Assembly (NCBI RefSeq): GCF_023502235.1
Contig: NZ_JAMFLY010000004.1
Coordinates: 164,406-228,405 of the forward strand
Direction of reading: 5' to 3'
From: Flagellimonas myxillae
GTDB lineage: Bacteria > Bacteroidota > Bacteroidia > Flavobacteriales > Flavobacteriaceae
Length of the DNA: 64,000 nucleotides
This document shows, piece by piece, positions 53,340-61,091 of this stretch. Under the pieces are notes generated by a model. It was not told the origin of the DNA. It was given only the letters and a program-made list of their open reading frames with translations, and made no database searches. Within the stretch, counting starts at the first letter, position 1, and each line of letters starts with the position of its first letter. A program made the position numbers and the translations under genes.

Positions 53340-55558
53340 CCTCGAATCTTCTATACAAACATCTTGGCGTTGTAAGATGCTTTGCCTTATGCATGTTCCT
53401 TTGCATTGAGGTGTCGTTTGGTCAAAGTGATGTTAGCTCCACGGCCAAAGTTCAGGAGATTTTTGATGAATTTATGGTTTACCGCCATCAAAACAAGATG
53501 GAAAAAGCCTTGGAAACCTTAGATCAGGCGGCAGAAATTGCGGAAAACAATGAAGACGCCAAGCTGCTCTTGGATACTTACCACCAATACGCACGATTGT
53601 TCTTGGAAGAAGGTGACCGTGAAACCACAATATTTTATTGGGACAGGGCAAGTATTTTGCTAAAGGATCTAGCCTATTCCTATGGGCAGGCCTTCCACAA
53701 CTATTTGGATGCAGCCCTCCGATTCGATGAGGGAAACAACTTCCAATCCCTCAAACTCTTGGAAGAATCCAGAAAACTCAGCAATAACAGGAATCTAGGA
53801 AATAATATCCTATTGCTGGAGGCCTACATCTTCACCAATATCGAAAAGTATGAAGATGCCATTAAAAATCTACATGCCCTTATTGTGAACTCCGATGACA
53901 AGGAAAGGGCCTATTTGGCTACCAAGGCCAACCTTCAGCTGTCTAAAATAAGCATGGAGCTCAATGATCTTGAAGAAGGAATCATCCATTCACAAGCTGC
54001 TCTTGAGCTCGCCCTAAAACATGGTTTTTTCAAAGAGGTAAAGGCCTCCAACCTAAGTCTTTCCAAAATTTATGAAATAACGGGCGAATACGACCAGGCC
54101 TTAAAATATACAAAGGAGCTTGAAAAAATCCGGGATTCAATTTTCAATATCGAAAAAGTACAGCTGGAGACGAAGACCGCCGACAAAATTCGGTTCGAGC
54201 ACCAAATGAACGAAATCAATAAGCTCACTGCCAAAAACGAAGAACTGAGTGAGTCCAAAAGCCGTTCGGAAATCACCTTGATATTGACCTCCGCATTTTT
54301 GACCATTATCTCGCTGTTGGCGGTATCCCTATTCCGAAACAATCAAATAAAGCTGAAGACCAACGACCTGCTGTACACAAAAAACCGGGAATTGGAGCTT
54401 GCCCGTGATTCTGCGGTATCTGCCATGGAAGCCAAGACCAATTTCTTGTCAACCGTAACACACGAACTTAGAACTCCATTATACGCTGTTACGGGATTGA
54501 CCCACCTGTTATTAGAGGAAAATCCGGCCGACCATCAAAAGGAACATTTAAAATCCTTGAAGTTTTCTGGGGACTATCTGCTGAACTTCATCAACGATAT
54601 TCTTCAGATCAATAAAATTGATGCCGACAAGCTGGAGCCCCTCAATATTGAATTCAAACTTCAAAAAGTTCTGGCCGATGTGGTGGACTCCCTACAACAA
54701 AATGCCAACGAGAACAATACGACCCTAGTACTGGACTACGATCCTAACATCCCGCTTCAGTTGCTGGGAGACCCCATTAAAATATCCCAGATATTTATGA
54801 ATTTGGTGGGTAATGCCCTCAAGTTCACCAAAGAAGGAAAGGTTGAAGTAATTGCCAAGATGTTACGCAAAGAAGAGGACGAGGTCAAGCTCTACTTTGA
54901 AGTCAAAGACAACGGTATTGGTATTTCCGAAGACCAACAAAAGAACATCTTCGATAGTTTTGAGCAAGGATCCATCCAAATAAACAGGGAGTATGGTGGT
55001 ACAGGCCTTGGTTTGACTATTGTAAAAAGTCTTTTGGGTCTATTTGGCAGCAAGATTCATTTGGAAAGTGAACTAGGTCACGGTAGCTCTTTTTTCTTTG
55101 AACTGGACCTTAAATGTGATACCAACGCCATTGATGACGTTGCTTTTGAGCTCAATTCGGATGAGTTTGATTTCAAAGGGCTGCACCTGCTTATTGTTGA
55201 GGACAACAAAATCAACCAGGTCATTACCAAAAAGATGCTTACCAAAAAGGAAATCACCTGCGATATTGCCAATAACGGTAACGAAGCGATTGACCTGGCC
55301 AAGACTAATACCTACAATGCCATTTTAATGGACATTCACATGCCGGGTATCAGTGGTGAGGAGGCAACCAGACAGATTAGAAAATTTGACCAGGATATTC
55401 CAATTATTGCCTTAACAGCCATTTCTTTGGATGATAGTTTGGATAGCTTCTACGAAGCCGGATGTAACGATGTGGTCACCAAACCCTTTAAGCCTGAGGT
55501 ATTCTACCAAAAAATTGGGGAGAATATTTTCCGTAAAAAAATGGAGGGATTGGTTTAA
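53336..55558 (+). CDS. Hybrid sensor histidine kinase with TPR sensor region
   Basis: 740 aa from TTG 53336, overlapping the gap stop (TTGA). A signal-like segment (about 8-25) is followed by a periplasmic TPR-rich region (about 30-280), a coiled coil, one membrane helix at about 312-332, HisKA with His376 (THELRTPLYAVTGL), HATPase (QIFMNLVGNALKFTKEGK, KDNGIGIS, YGGTGLGLTIVKSL) and a C-terminal receiver with Asp666 (AILMDIHMPGISGEEAT) and TKPFKPE. Its output partner is not adjacent. It shares TTAA with the convergent lpxK stop. Confidence 0.92.
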   Translation: MTSNLLYKHLGVVRCFALCMFLCIEVSFGQSDVSSTAKVQEIFDEFMVYRHQNKMEKALETLDQAAEIAENNEDAKLLLDTYHQYARLFLEEGDRETTIFYWDRASILLKDLAYSYGQAFHNYLDAALRFDEGNNFQSLKLLEESRKLSNNRNLGNNILLLEAYIFTNIEKYEDAIKNLHALIVNSDDKERAYLATKANLQLSKISMELNDLEEGIIHSQAALELALKHGFFKEVKASNLSLSKIYEITGEYDQALKYTKELEKIRDSIFNIEKVQLETKTADKIRFEHQMNEINKLTAKNEELSESKSRSEITLILTSAFLTIISLLAVSLFRNNQIKLKTNDLLYTKNRELELARDSAVSAMEAKTNFLSTVTHELRTPLYAVTGLTHLLLEENPADHQKEHLKSLKFSGDYLLNFINDILQINKIDADKLEPLNIEFKLQKVLADVVDSLQQNANENNTTLVLDYDPNIPLQLLGDPIKISQIFMNLVGNALKFTKEGKVEVIAKMLRKEEDEVKLYFEVKDNGIGISEDQQKNIFDSFEQGSIQINREYGGTGLGLTIVKSLLGLFGSKIHLESELGHGSSFFFELDLKCDTNAIDDVAFELNSDEFDFKGLHLLIVEDNKINQVITKKMLTKKEITCDIANNGNEAIDLAKTNTYNAILMDIHMPGISGEEATRQIRKFDQDIPIIALTAISLDDSLDSFYEAGCNDVVTKPFKPEVFYQKIGENIFRKKMEGLV

Positions 55559-56553
55559 ATCTGATCCTTCACCGCTTTTTCCAATAAAGCCTGATCTTCC
55601 GTCCCAAAGGCATGGGCTATCTCCAAGTAGTACAACTGTTCCAATTTACCTTGCAACCGGACAAAGTCCTTTTCAGTGGTCAACACCACATCAAACTGCT
55701 TCATTCTGTTGATTTCCTCTGGAGAAAAATCGTGGTGATCCCCAAATTGTAAGTGCTGAAACTCGAAGTTCTCATCCTTAAGATGGCTTACCAATGGAGC
55801 TGGAGAGGCAATGCCCGTGACCAAAGCAATTTGTTTCCCATTGAATTCTGAAGCAGTAACCTCCTTGCCTTCGGTATTTTTGAAGTGTTTTGCATAGGCC
55901 AGACTGGAAAAGAGCACCTTTTGACCCACAGCTGGCTTCAAACTAAGGATAGTTTTGGACTTTTCGGCCTGGGAAAGCATGATTGGGCATTTGGTCACAA
56001 TAATCAAATTCGCCCGTCTTGCTTCTCTTTTCGAATCCCTTAAATTTCCGGTGGGTAGGTACCAATCCTTGGAATACAGCTTCCCATACGATGTCAACAA
56101 AATGGAAAATGTGGGTTTCACCTTCCGATGCTGGAAAGCATCATCCAAGAGAATGACATCAGGGTGGACCAATTTCTCCAACTGTTCAATTCCATTTCTT
56201 CTATCGGCATCCACTGCCACATAGATACTTGGGAATTTTTTATGGATTTGAAAGGGTTCATCGCCCAAATCGGAAACCGAGGAAGTTTGGTCAGCCAATA
56301 AGAACCCTTTGGTTTTACGCCTATACCCACGACTGAGCACTGCAACTTTATGACCTTCCAACATACGAACCAAACATTCGATCATAGGCGTTTTTCCCGT
56401 ACCACCAACACTTAAATTCCCAATGCAAATGGTTGGGGTATTATAGGATTTGGACTTAAAAACACCAATATCGAACAAAAAATTCCGAATATGGATGACC
56501 AGGGCATAGATCAAGGAAAATGGAAACGCTATTTTCCGAAGAATTTGAAGCAT
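55555..56553 (-). CDS. lpxK: Tetraacyldisaccharide 4'-kinase
   Basis: 332 aa. It phosphorylates the lipid A precursor at the 4' position. An N-terminal hydrophobic segment (IAFPFSLIYALVIHIRNFLF) anchors it; Walker A is GNLSVGGTGKTP; further motifs are VLSRGYRRKTKGF, DVILLDDAFQHRKVK, LPTGNLRDSKREARRANLII and VLTTEKDFVRL. Lies convergent to the hybrid kinase with a 4-base overlap and divergent from the Nif3-like gene 38 bases away. Confidence 0.94.
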   Translation of the reverse strand: MLQILRKIAFPFSLIYALVIHIRNFLFDIGVFKSKSYNTPTICIGNLSVGGTGKTPMIECLVRMLEGHKVAVLSRGYRRKTKGFLLADQTSSVSDLGDEPFQIHKKFPSIYVAVDADRRNGIEQLEKLVHPDVILLDDAFQHRKVKPTFSILLTSYGKLYSKDWYLPTGNLRDSKREARRANLIIVTKCPIMLSQAEKSKTILSLKPAVGQKVLFSSLAYAKHFKNTEGKEVTASEFNGKQIALVTGIASPAPLVSHLKDENFEFQHLQFGDHHDFSPEEINRMKQFDVVLTTEKDFVRLQGKLEQLYYLEIAHAFGTEDQALLEKAVKDQI

Positions 56554-56591
56554 AGGGCGAAAATATAATATTTTATCTTTAGCCTGTTAAC

Positions 56592-57695
56592 ATGGACCAT
56601 ATGACCGTACAGGAAATCACAACCGTTCTCGAGGAACTTGCCCCCCTCTCGCATGCAGAGGATTTTGATAATGTGGGACTATTGGTGGGAAATCCCAACC
56701 AAAAAGTCCAAGGCGTGCTGGTAACTTTGGACACCCTGGAGACCGTGGTGGATGAAGCCATTGCCAAAAATTGCAACCTCATTGTGAGTTTCCACCCCAT
56801 CATATTTAAGGGATTAAAGAAAATAACGGGAAGTACCTATGTGGAGCGGGTGGTCCTCAAGGCAATCACCAACAATATTGCCATCTACAGCATGCATACT
56901 GCATTGGACAACAGCAAAATGGGAGTCAATGCCAAAATCTGCGAGGTGCTGGGCATCCAAAGCCCTAAAATCCTTATTCCCAAGCAAGGCACCATCAAAA
57001 AACTAACCACCTATGCCCCATTGGAAGCCGTGGATACTTTAAAATCAGCCTTATTTGAGGCCGGGGCCGGGGAAATTGGAAATTACAGCGATTGTAGCTT
57101 TAGCGCAGCAGGTGTGGGCAGCTTTAAACCTGGAGAAGGAACCAACCCTACTTTGGGAAAAACAGGAAAGGTCCATTTCGAAAAGGAAGAGCAAATCCAC
57201 ATGATATTTTCGTTCGAGAAGGAAAGACACATCTTAAAAACCTTGTTCGATTCCCACCCGTATGAGGAGGTCGCTTATGAAATTACAACACTTCAAAATG
57301 TCAATCAAGACATTGGCATGGGCATGGTAGGCGTTTTGGAAAACGAGATGGAGGAAGCCGATTTTCTAATGTCCGTAAAGAAAAAAATGTATGCTTCGGT
57401 AGTGCGACACTCCGAGTTGCTCGGTAATAAAGTAAAAAAAGTGGCAGTTTTAGGAGGGAGCGGGGCTTTTGCCATTGGTGCCGCAAAAAGGGCCGGAGCC
57501 GACGTATTTATTACCTCCGACATTAAATATCACGAGTTTTACCAAGCCGAAAAGCAACTGGTCATAGCCGATATTGGGCACTTTGAAACTGAGCAGTTTA
57601 CAAAAGATTTATTGGTTGATTATCTTATCAAAAAAATTCCTAATTTTGCAATCTCTTTATCGGAGAGCAATACAAATCCCATCAAGTATTTATAA
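56592..57695 (+). CDS. Nif3-like dinuclear metal-centre protein
   Basis: 367 aa, the long form with a central YqfO/CutA-like insertion (about 125-230). The metal-binding parts are AEDFDNVGLLVGNPN and FHPIIFKGLKK near the N-terminus, and MHTALDNSKMGVN; the C-terminal half carries HFETEQFT and TSDIKYHEFYQ. A GTP cyclohydrolase I type 2 family member; its biochemical role in bacteria is still debated. It starts a pair with the coiled-coil gene 3 bases downstream. Confidence 0.9.
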   Translation: MDHMTVQEITTVLEELAPLSHAEDFDNVGLLVGNPNQKVQGVLVTLDTLETVVDEAIAKNCNLIVSFHPIIFKGLKKITGSTYVERVVLKAITNNIAIYSMHTALDNSKMGVNAKICEVLGIQSPKILIPKQGTIKKLTTYAPLEAVDTLKSALFEAGAGEIGNYSDCSFSAAGVGSFKPGEGTNPTLGKTGKVHFEKEEQIHMIFSFEKERHILKTLFDSHPYEEVAYEITTLQNVNQDIGMGMVGVLENEMEEADFLMSVKKKMYASVVRHSELLGNKVKKVAVLGGSGAFAIGAAKRAGADVFITSDIKYHEFYQAEKQLVIADIGHFETEQFTKDLLVDYLIKKIPNFAISLSESNTNPIKYL

Positions 57696-57698
57696 TTT

Positions 57699-58478
57699 AT
57701 GGCGAAAAAAAGTGAAAACACCGTGGAAGAAAAGTTGAGAGCGCTTTATGACCTTCAACTTATCGATTCCAGGGTTGATGAAATACGCAATGTTAGGGGC
57801 GAGCTTCCATTGGAAGTACAGGACTTGGAAGACGAGGTACTGGGGCTAAAGACCAGAATGGACAAGCTTAAGACTGACGTTGAAACCGTGAATTTTGAGA
57901 TTGCGGCCAAGAAAAACCTGATTGAGGAATCCAAGACCCTCATCAAAAAATATACGGAACAACAAAAAAATGTTCGAAACAGCCGGGAATTCAGCTCCTT
58001 GAGCAAGGAAATAGAGTTCCAGGAATTGGAAATCCAATTGGCAGAGAAGAACATTAAGGAATTCAAGGCTCAAATTGAGCAGAAAAAAGAAGTTGTCGCC
58101 GCTACCAAGGAAAAACTATCCGAAAGGGAAGGTCATCTAAAACACAAAAAAGGTGAGTTGGATGCGATTTTGGCCGAGACCGAAAAAGAAGAAAAGGCGC
58201 TTTTGAAAAAATCCGAGGAATTCGAGGATAAAATAGAAGAGCGTTTGGTTCAGGCCTACAAGCGAATCCGACACAATGTAAAAAACGGATTGGCAGTGGT
58301 TCCTGTGGAAAGAGGTGCCTCTGGAGGTTCTTTCTTTACAATTCCCCCACAAGTGCAGGTAGAGATTGCTTCCAGAAAGAAAATCATTACCGATGAACAC
58401 AGTGGAAGAATTTTGGTAGATCCATTATTGGCGGAAGAAGAACAAGCTAGGATGCAAGAGCTTTTTGCTAAAATCTAA
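57699..58478 (+). CDS. Coiled-coil zinc-ribbon family protein, Cys-free version
   Basis: 259 aa. A long coiled coil (about 15-190: EVQDLEDEVLGLKTRMDKLK, KYTEQQKNVRNSREFSSLSK, LAEKNIKEFKAQIEQKKEVV) precedes the position of the C-terminal C4 zinc ribbon seen in the CT398-like family. Here the residues at the expected Cys positions are not Cys: RGASGGSFFTIPPQVQVEI and TDEHSGRILVDPLLAEEE. The ribbon fold may persist without zinc. Function unknown. It follows Nif3 with a 3-base gap, a pairing often seen in bacterial genomes. Confidence 0.85.
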   Translation: MAKKSENTVEEKLRALYDLQLIDSRVDEIRNVRGELPLEVQDLEDEVLGLKTRMDKLKTDVETVNFEIAAKKNLIEESKTLIKKYTEQQKNVRNSREFSSLSKEIEFQELEIQLAEKNIKEFKAQIEQKKEVVAATKEKLSEREGHLKHKKGELDAILAETEKEEKALLKKSEEFEDKIEERLVQAYKRIRHNVKNGLAVVPVERGASGGSFFTIPPQVQVEIASRKKIITDEHSGRILVDPLLAEEEQARMQELFAKI

Positions 58479-58500
58479 GCTTTCAGAATATTATAAAGTA

Positions 58501-58524
58501 AGCCACCTTTTAGGTGGCTTTTTT
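58501..58524. terminator. Bidirectional terminator between coiled-coil gene and kmo
   Basis: AGCCACCT (58501-58508), a 3-base loop and AGGTGGCT (58512-58519) with a T-run on the plus strand. The kmo stop codon (58510-58512) lies in the loop and first stem base. Confidence 0.85.
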
Positions 58525-59868
58525 ATTTTCAAGAAGTTCTAAAATCTTGTTCTCCACTTCTTTAGAATCCCACTTGGACTCTATTTCGGGAAGTTGCATT
58601 ACCTCTTTCATGATCATCTCCTGCTCGTCCCCTATGGCCAAAGCTTCTGCATACGGCCTTTCCGAAAAGGTAACCCTACTATAAACCGGAATCCATTTGT
58701 CTGGATACTTTGCTGCAAAATGCTTTTCAATCTTCTTTTGCAACAGAAATTTGGGATCGGCCGTTTTGCTGCTCATTTCGATAAAATTTCGGTAGCTAAG
58801 CTCGGCAATGGCATCTGCATTGGGTTTTCGCAATTTTTGGTACTCCTCAAAAATTCGGTCCCAGTCATCCCCATACTGGTCCATTAACTCATCCAATTGG
58901 TAAATGTCCTCAAATCCGGCGTTCATCCCCTGCCCATAAAAAGGTACAATGGCATGGGCCGAATCCCCTACAAGTGCCACCTTGTTCCAATAGGTCCATG
59001 GGTAGCATTTCATAGTGACCATGGCGCTCGTTGGGTTCTTGAAGAAATCTTGGGTAAGATTCTCAATCTCCTTGCGGACATTGGGAAAATACGTTTTGAA
59101 AAAAGTCTTGGCTTCTTGCTCAGTGGTAATATTTTCAAAGGAAACCTCGCCCTCAAAAGGCAAGAACAATGTACAGGTGAAACTACCATCCATATTGGGC
59201 AATGCAATCAGCATAAATTGGCCTCTGGGCCAAATATGAAATGAGTTTTTACCCAATTTATGGGTACCATCTGCATTGGGCGGGATGGTAAGCTCCTTAT
59301 ATCCCACATCAATAAAATTCTGGGAATAATCGAATCTACTTCGGCGTTGCATTTTGTGCCGAACCCGGGAAAAGGCTCCATCACATCCAAATATCAAGTC
59401 AAATTGGTACTCCTTCCAAGCACTTTTAACGGTTTCTCCGGTGTATATCTTAGCTTCTGGGAGGTCCACATCCCAAACTTTTTCATCAAACCGAAATTGG
59501 GTTCCGGCCTCTTCGGCCAGATCAATCATTTTTCGGTTAAGAATTCCCCTTGAAATGGACCAAATAGCTTCTCCTTCCTTCCCATAAGGTTGATAATAAA
59601 CAGGCTTATCCTGCACATGCATGGCCCGTTTGTCCATCGGAATCGCAATTTCCTTGATACTTTCTTCCAAGCCCACCTTTCGCAGTGATCGCCATCCCCT
59701 ATTGCTCATGGCCAGGTTGATGGATCTCCCAGAAAACTCTATTGTGCGGATATCGGGTCTACGGTCAAAAACCGTAACCTGGTGTCCTTTTTTTCGTAAA
59801 TAAATTGCTAACAGGGAACCCACCAATCCAGAACCGATGATGGCAATATTTTTTGGAGTCTGTGTCAT
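58510..59868 (-). CDS. kmo: Kynurenine 3-monooxygenase
   Basis: 452 aa FAD-dependent hydroxylase converting kynurenine to 3-hydroxykynurenine in tryptophan breakdown to quinolinate. Seen: NIAIIGSGLVGSLLAIYLR (FAD GxGxxG), VTVFDRRPDIRTIEFSGRS, MDKRAMHVQDKPVYYQPYG, FDLIFGCDGAFSRVRHKM and LVGDSAHAIVPFYGQGMN. The C-terminal part is the membrane-association or helical region. A tryptophan-synthesis operon lies 50 kb away; no other kynurenine genes are in the window. Confidence 0.93.
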   Translation of the reverse strand: MTQTPKNIAIIGSGLVGSLLAIYLRKKGHQVTVFDRRPDIRTIEFSGRSINLAMSNRGWRSLRKVGLEESIKEIAIPMDKRAMHVQDKPVYYQPYGKEGEAIWSISRGILNRKMIDLAEEAGTQFRFDEKVWDVDLPEAKIYTGETVKSAWKEYQFDLIFGCDGAFSRVRHKMQRRSRFDYSQNFIDVGYKELTIPPNADGTHKLGKNSFHIWPRGQFMLIALPNMDGSFTCTLFLPFEGEVSFENITTEQEAKTFFKTYFPNVRKEIENLTQDFFKNPTSAMVTMKCYPWTYWNKVALVGDSAHAIVPFYGQGMNAGFEDIYQLDELMDQYGDDWDRIFEEYQKLRKPNADAIAELSYRNFIEMSSKTADPKFLLQKKIEKHFAAKYPDKWIPVYSRVTFSERPYAEALAIGDEQEMIMKEVMQLPEIESKWDSKEVENKILELLENKKAT

Positions 59869-60041
59869 AGGCCCGTGGGCACGTTCAGGTTAGTTGATAA
59901 AAGTACGGAAAATAGGCTGTAATTCCTGTCAACATCTATGCTGAATAGCAAGGGTATTTCCTTTTTTTCGGGCCTGATAAACTTTTGGCACCAAAATTGA
60001 CGTATATAGTTTAAATATTCCGCTTCGGCGTCCATATATAT

Positions 60042-60077
60042 AAAAAGTCCTTCACAATTTATTGCGAAGGACTTTTT
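60042..60077 (-). terminator. Terminator after clpP
   Basis: AAAAAGTCCTTC (60042-60053) and its perfect 12-bp complement (60066-60077) with a 12-base loop; on the minus strand it ends in a T-run. It lies 18 bases after the clpP stop. Confidence 0.85.
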
Positions 60078-60094
60078 CCCTTTTAAGAAGGCTT

Positions 60095-60643
60095 TTATTC
60101 CAAAATACCGTCTACTATGCCGTATTCCACAGATTCTTCGGCATCCATCCAATAATCCCGATCAAAATCTTTCATAACCTTATTGAAATCCTGTCCACAG
60201 TTATCGGCAAGGATTTTGGCACCCAATTCTTTGGTTTTAATGATTTCCTTGGCTTGAATCTCAATATTAGAGGCTTGGCCTTGGGCACCGCCGCTAGGTT
60301 GATGGATCATAACCCTGGCATGCGGCTGGATAAAACGTCTTCCCTTCTCCCCTACCGAAAGTAGAATGGAACCCATGGAAGCCGCCAAACCGGAGCATAC
60401 CGTGGAAACCGGACTTTTAATTTGTTTTATAGTGTCATAGATAGCAAAACCAGAGGTTACATAACCACCGGGGCTATTGATAATCAATTGAATCTCGTCG
60501 TTGCTTTGCAAATCTAGGTACAACAAGCGATCAATGACGTGTTTTGCCGAATCATCATCCACCATTCCCCATAAAAACACTTTACGCTCGTCCAATAATT
60601 TCTCCTGGATCTGTTCGTTTACCTTTCCTTTTTTTGAACTCAT
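60095..60643 (-). CDS. clpP: ATP-dependent Clp protease proteolytic subunit
   Basis: 182 aa serine peptidase. Catalytic Ser in CSGLAASMGSILL, His in ARVMIHQPSGG and Asp in FDRDYWMDAEESVEYG. N-terminal residues (KGKVNEQIQEKLLDERKVFL) are short, giving a protein at the lower end of the family length. Ends VDGILE. It lacks an adjacent clpX; Bacteroidota commonly have more than one ClpP, so whether this is the main copy is unclear. Confidence 0.93.
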   Translation of the reverse strand: MSSKKGKVNEQIQEKLLDERKVFLWGMVDDDSAKHVIDRLLYLDLQSNDEIQLIINSPGGYVTSGFAIYDTIKQIKSPVSTVCSGLAASMGSILLSVGEKGRRFIQPHARVMIHQPSGGAQGQASNIEIQAKEIIKTKELGAKILADNCGQDFNKVMKDFDRDYWMDAEESVEYGIVDGILE

Positions 60644-61091
60644 TCTTTAGTTATTGAAAGTTTCAAAATTAATCAAATTATATCAACCAAATTCCCTAGA
60701 TCTTCGGAAAAGTCCTGTAAGAAAAGAATCGTTTCATCTGCTCAAGAAAAGTCCCCTAAACAGCATTTTATCGAGGATTCCATGACGTTTAACGGTATTT
60801 TCATTGATATAAGTCATTGACTGACAGTTATCTATGATTTTATCACCTTATCGGAAATTGGGTCATACATCGATTTAACCCACTACTATATCGTCTAACT
60901 TTTCAAATCCGTCCTATCCTACATTTCTTTGAAGTGAATTATCAACCCAAATCTATAATTCAAATCCAGCAATGAAAACCTTAACCTACAGCGATTTATT
61001 TCCCATTAAATTTTTAGTGACCCAATCCTAGCAGGTTAAGCTTTCATAACGTTTGGATGATCCAATTACAGATCACCTCAAATCTAAACCT
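60644..61091. other. 448-base intergenic region between divergent clpP and adhesin gene
   Basis: AT-rich region with the clpP promoter at its left end. A 19-codon frame (60972-61031, MKTLTYSDLFPIKFLVTQS) is present but lacks any support. TAacTTTT (60896-60903) and other near-matches could be the adhesin promoter, without a convincing TTG. No repeat or RNA gene was recognised. Confidence 0.5.
60664..60691 (-). promoter_or_regulatory. clpP promoter
   Basis: On the minus strand, TAatTTTG (60671-60664) with TTTG 16 bases upstream (60691-60688). It ends 20 bases before the clpP ATG at 60643. The spacing is slightly short. Confidence 0.45.

Noticed and set aside
59865..60152. 95-codon minus-strand frame between kmo and clpP
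   Set aside because: It overlaps the clpP terminator and the clpP 3' end, with no family resemblance.
60972..61031. 19-codon frame before the adhesin gene
   Set aside because: Too short, no promoter or family support, not clearly different from chance.
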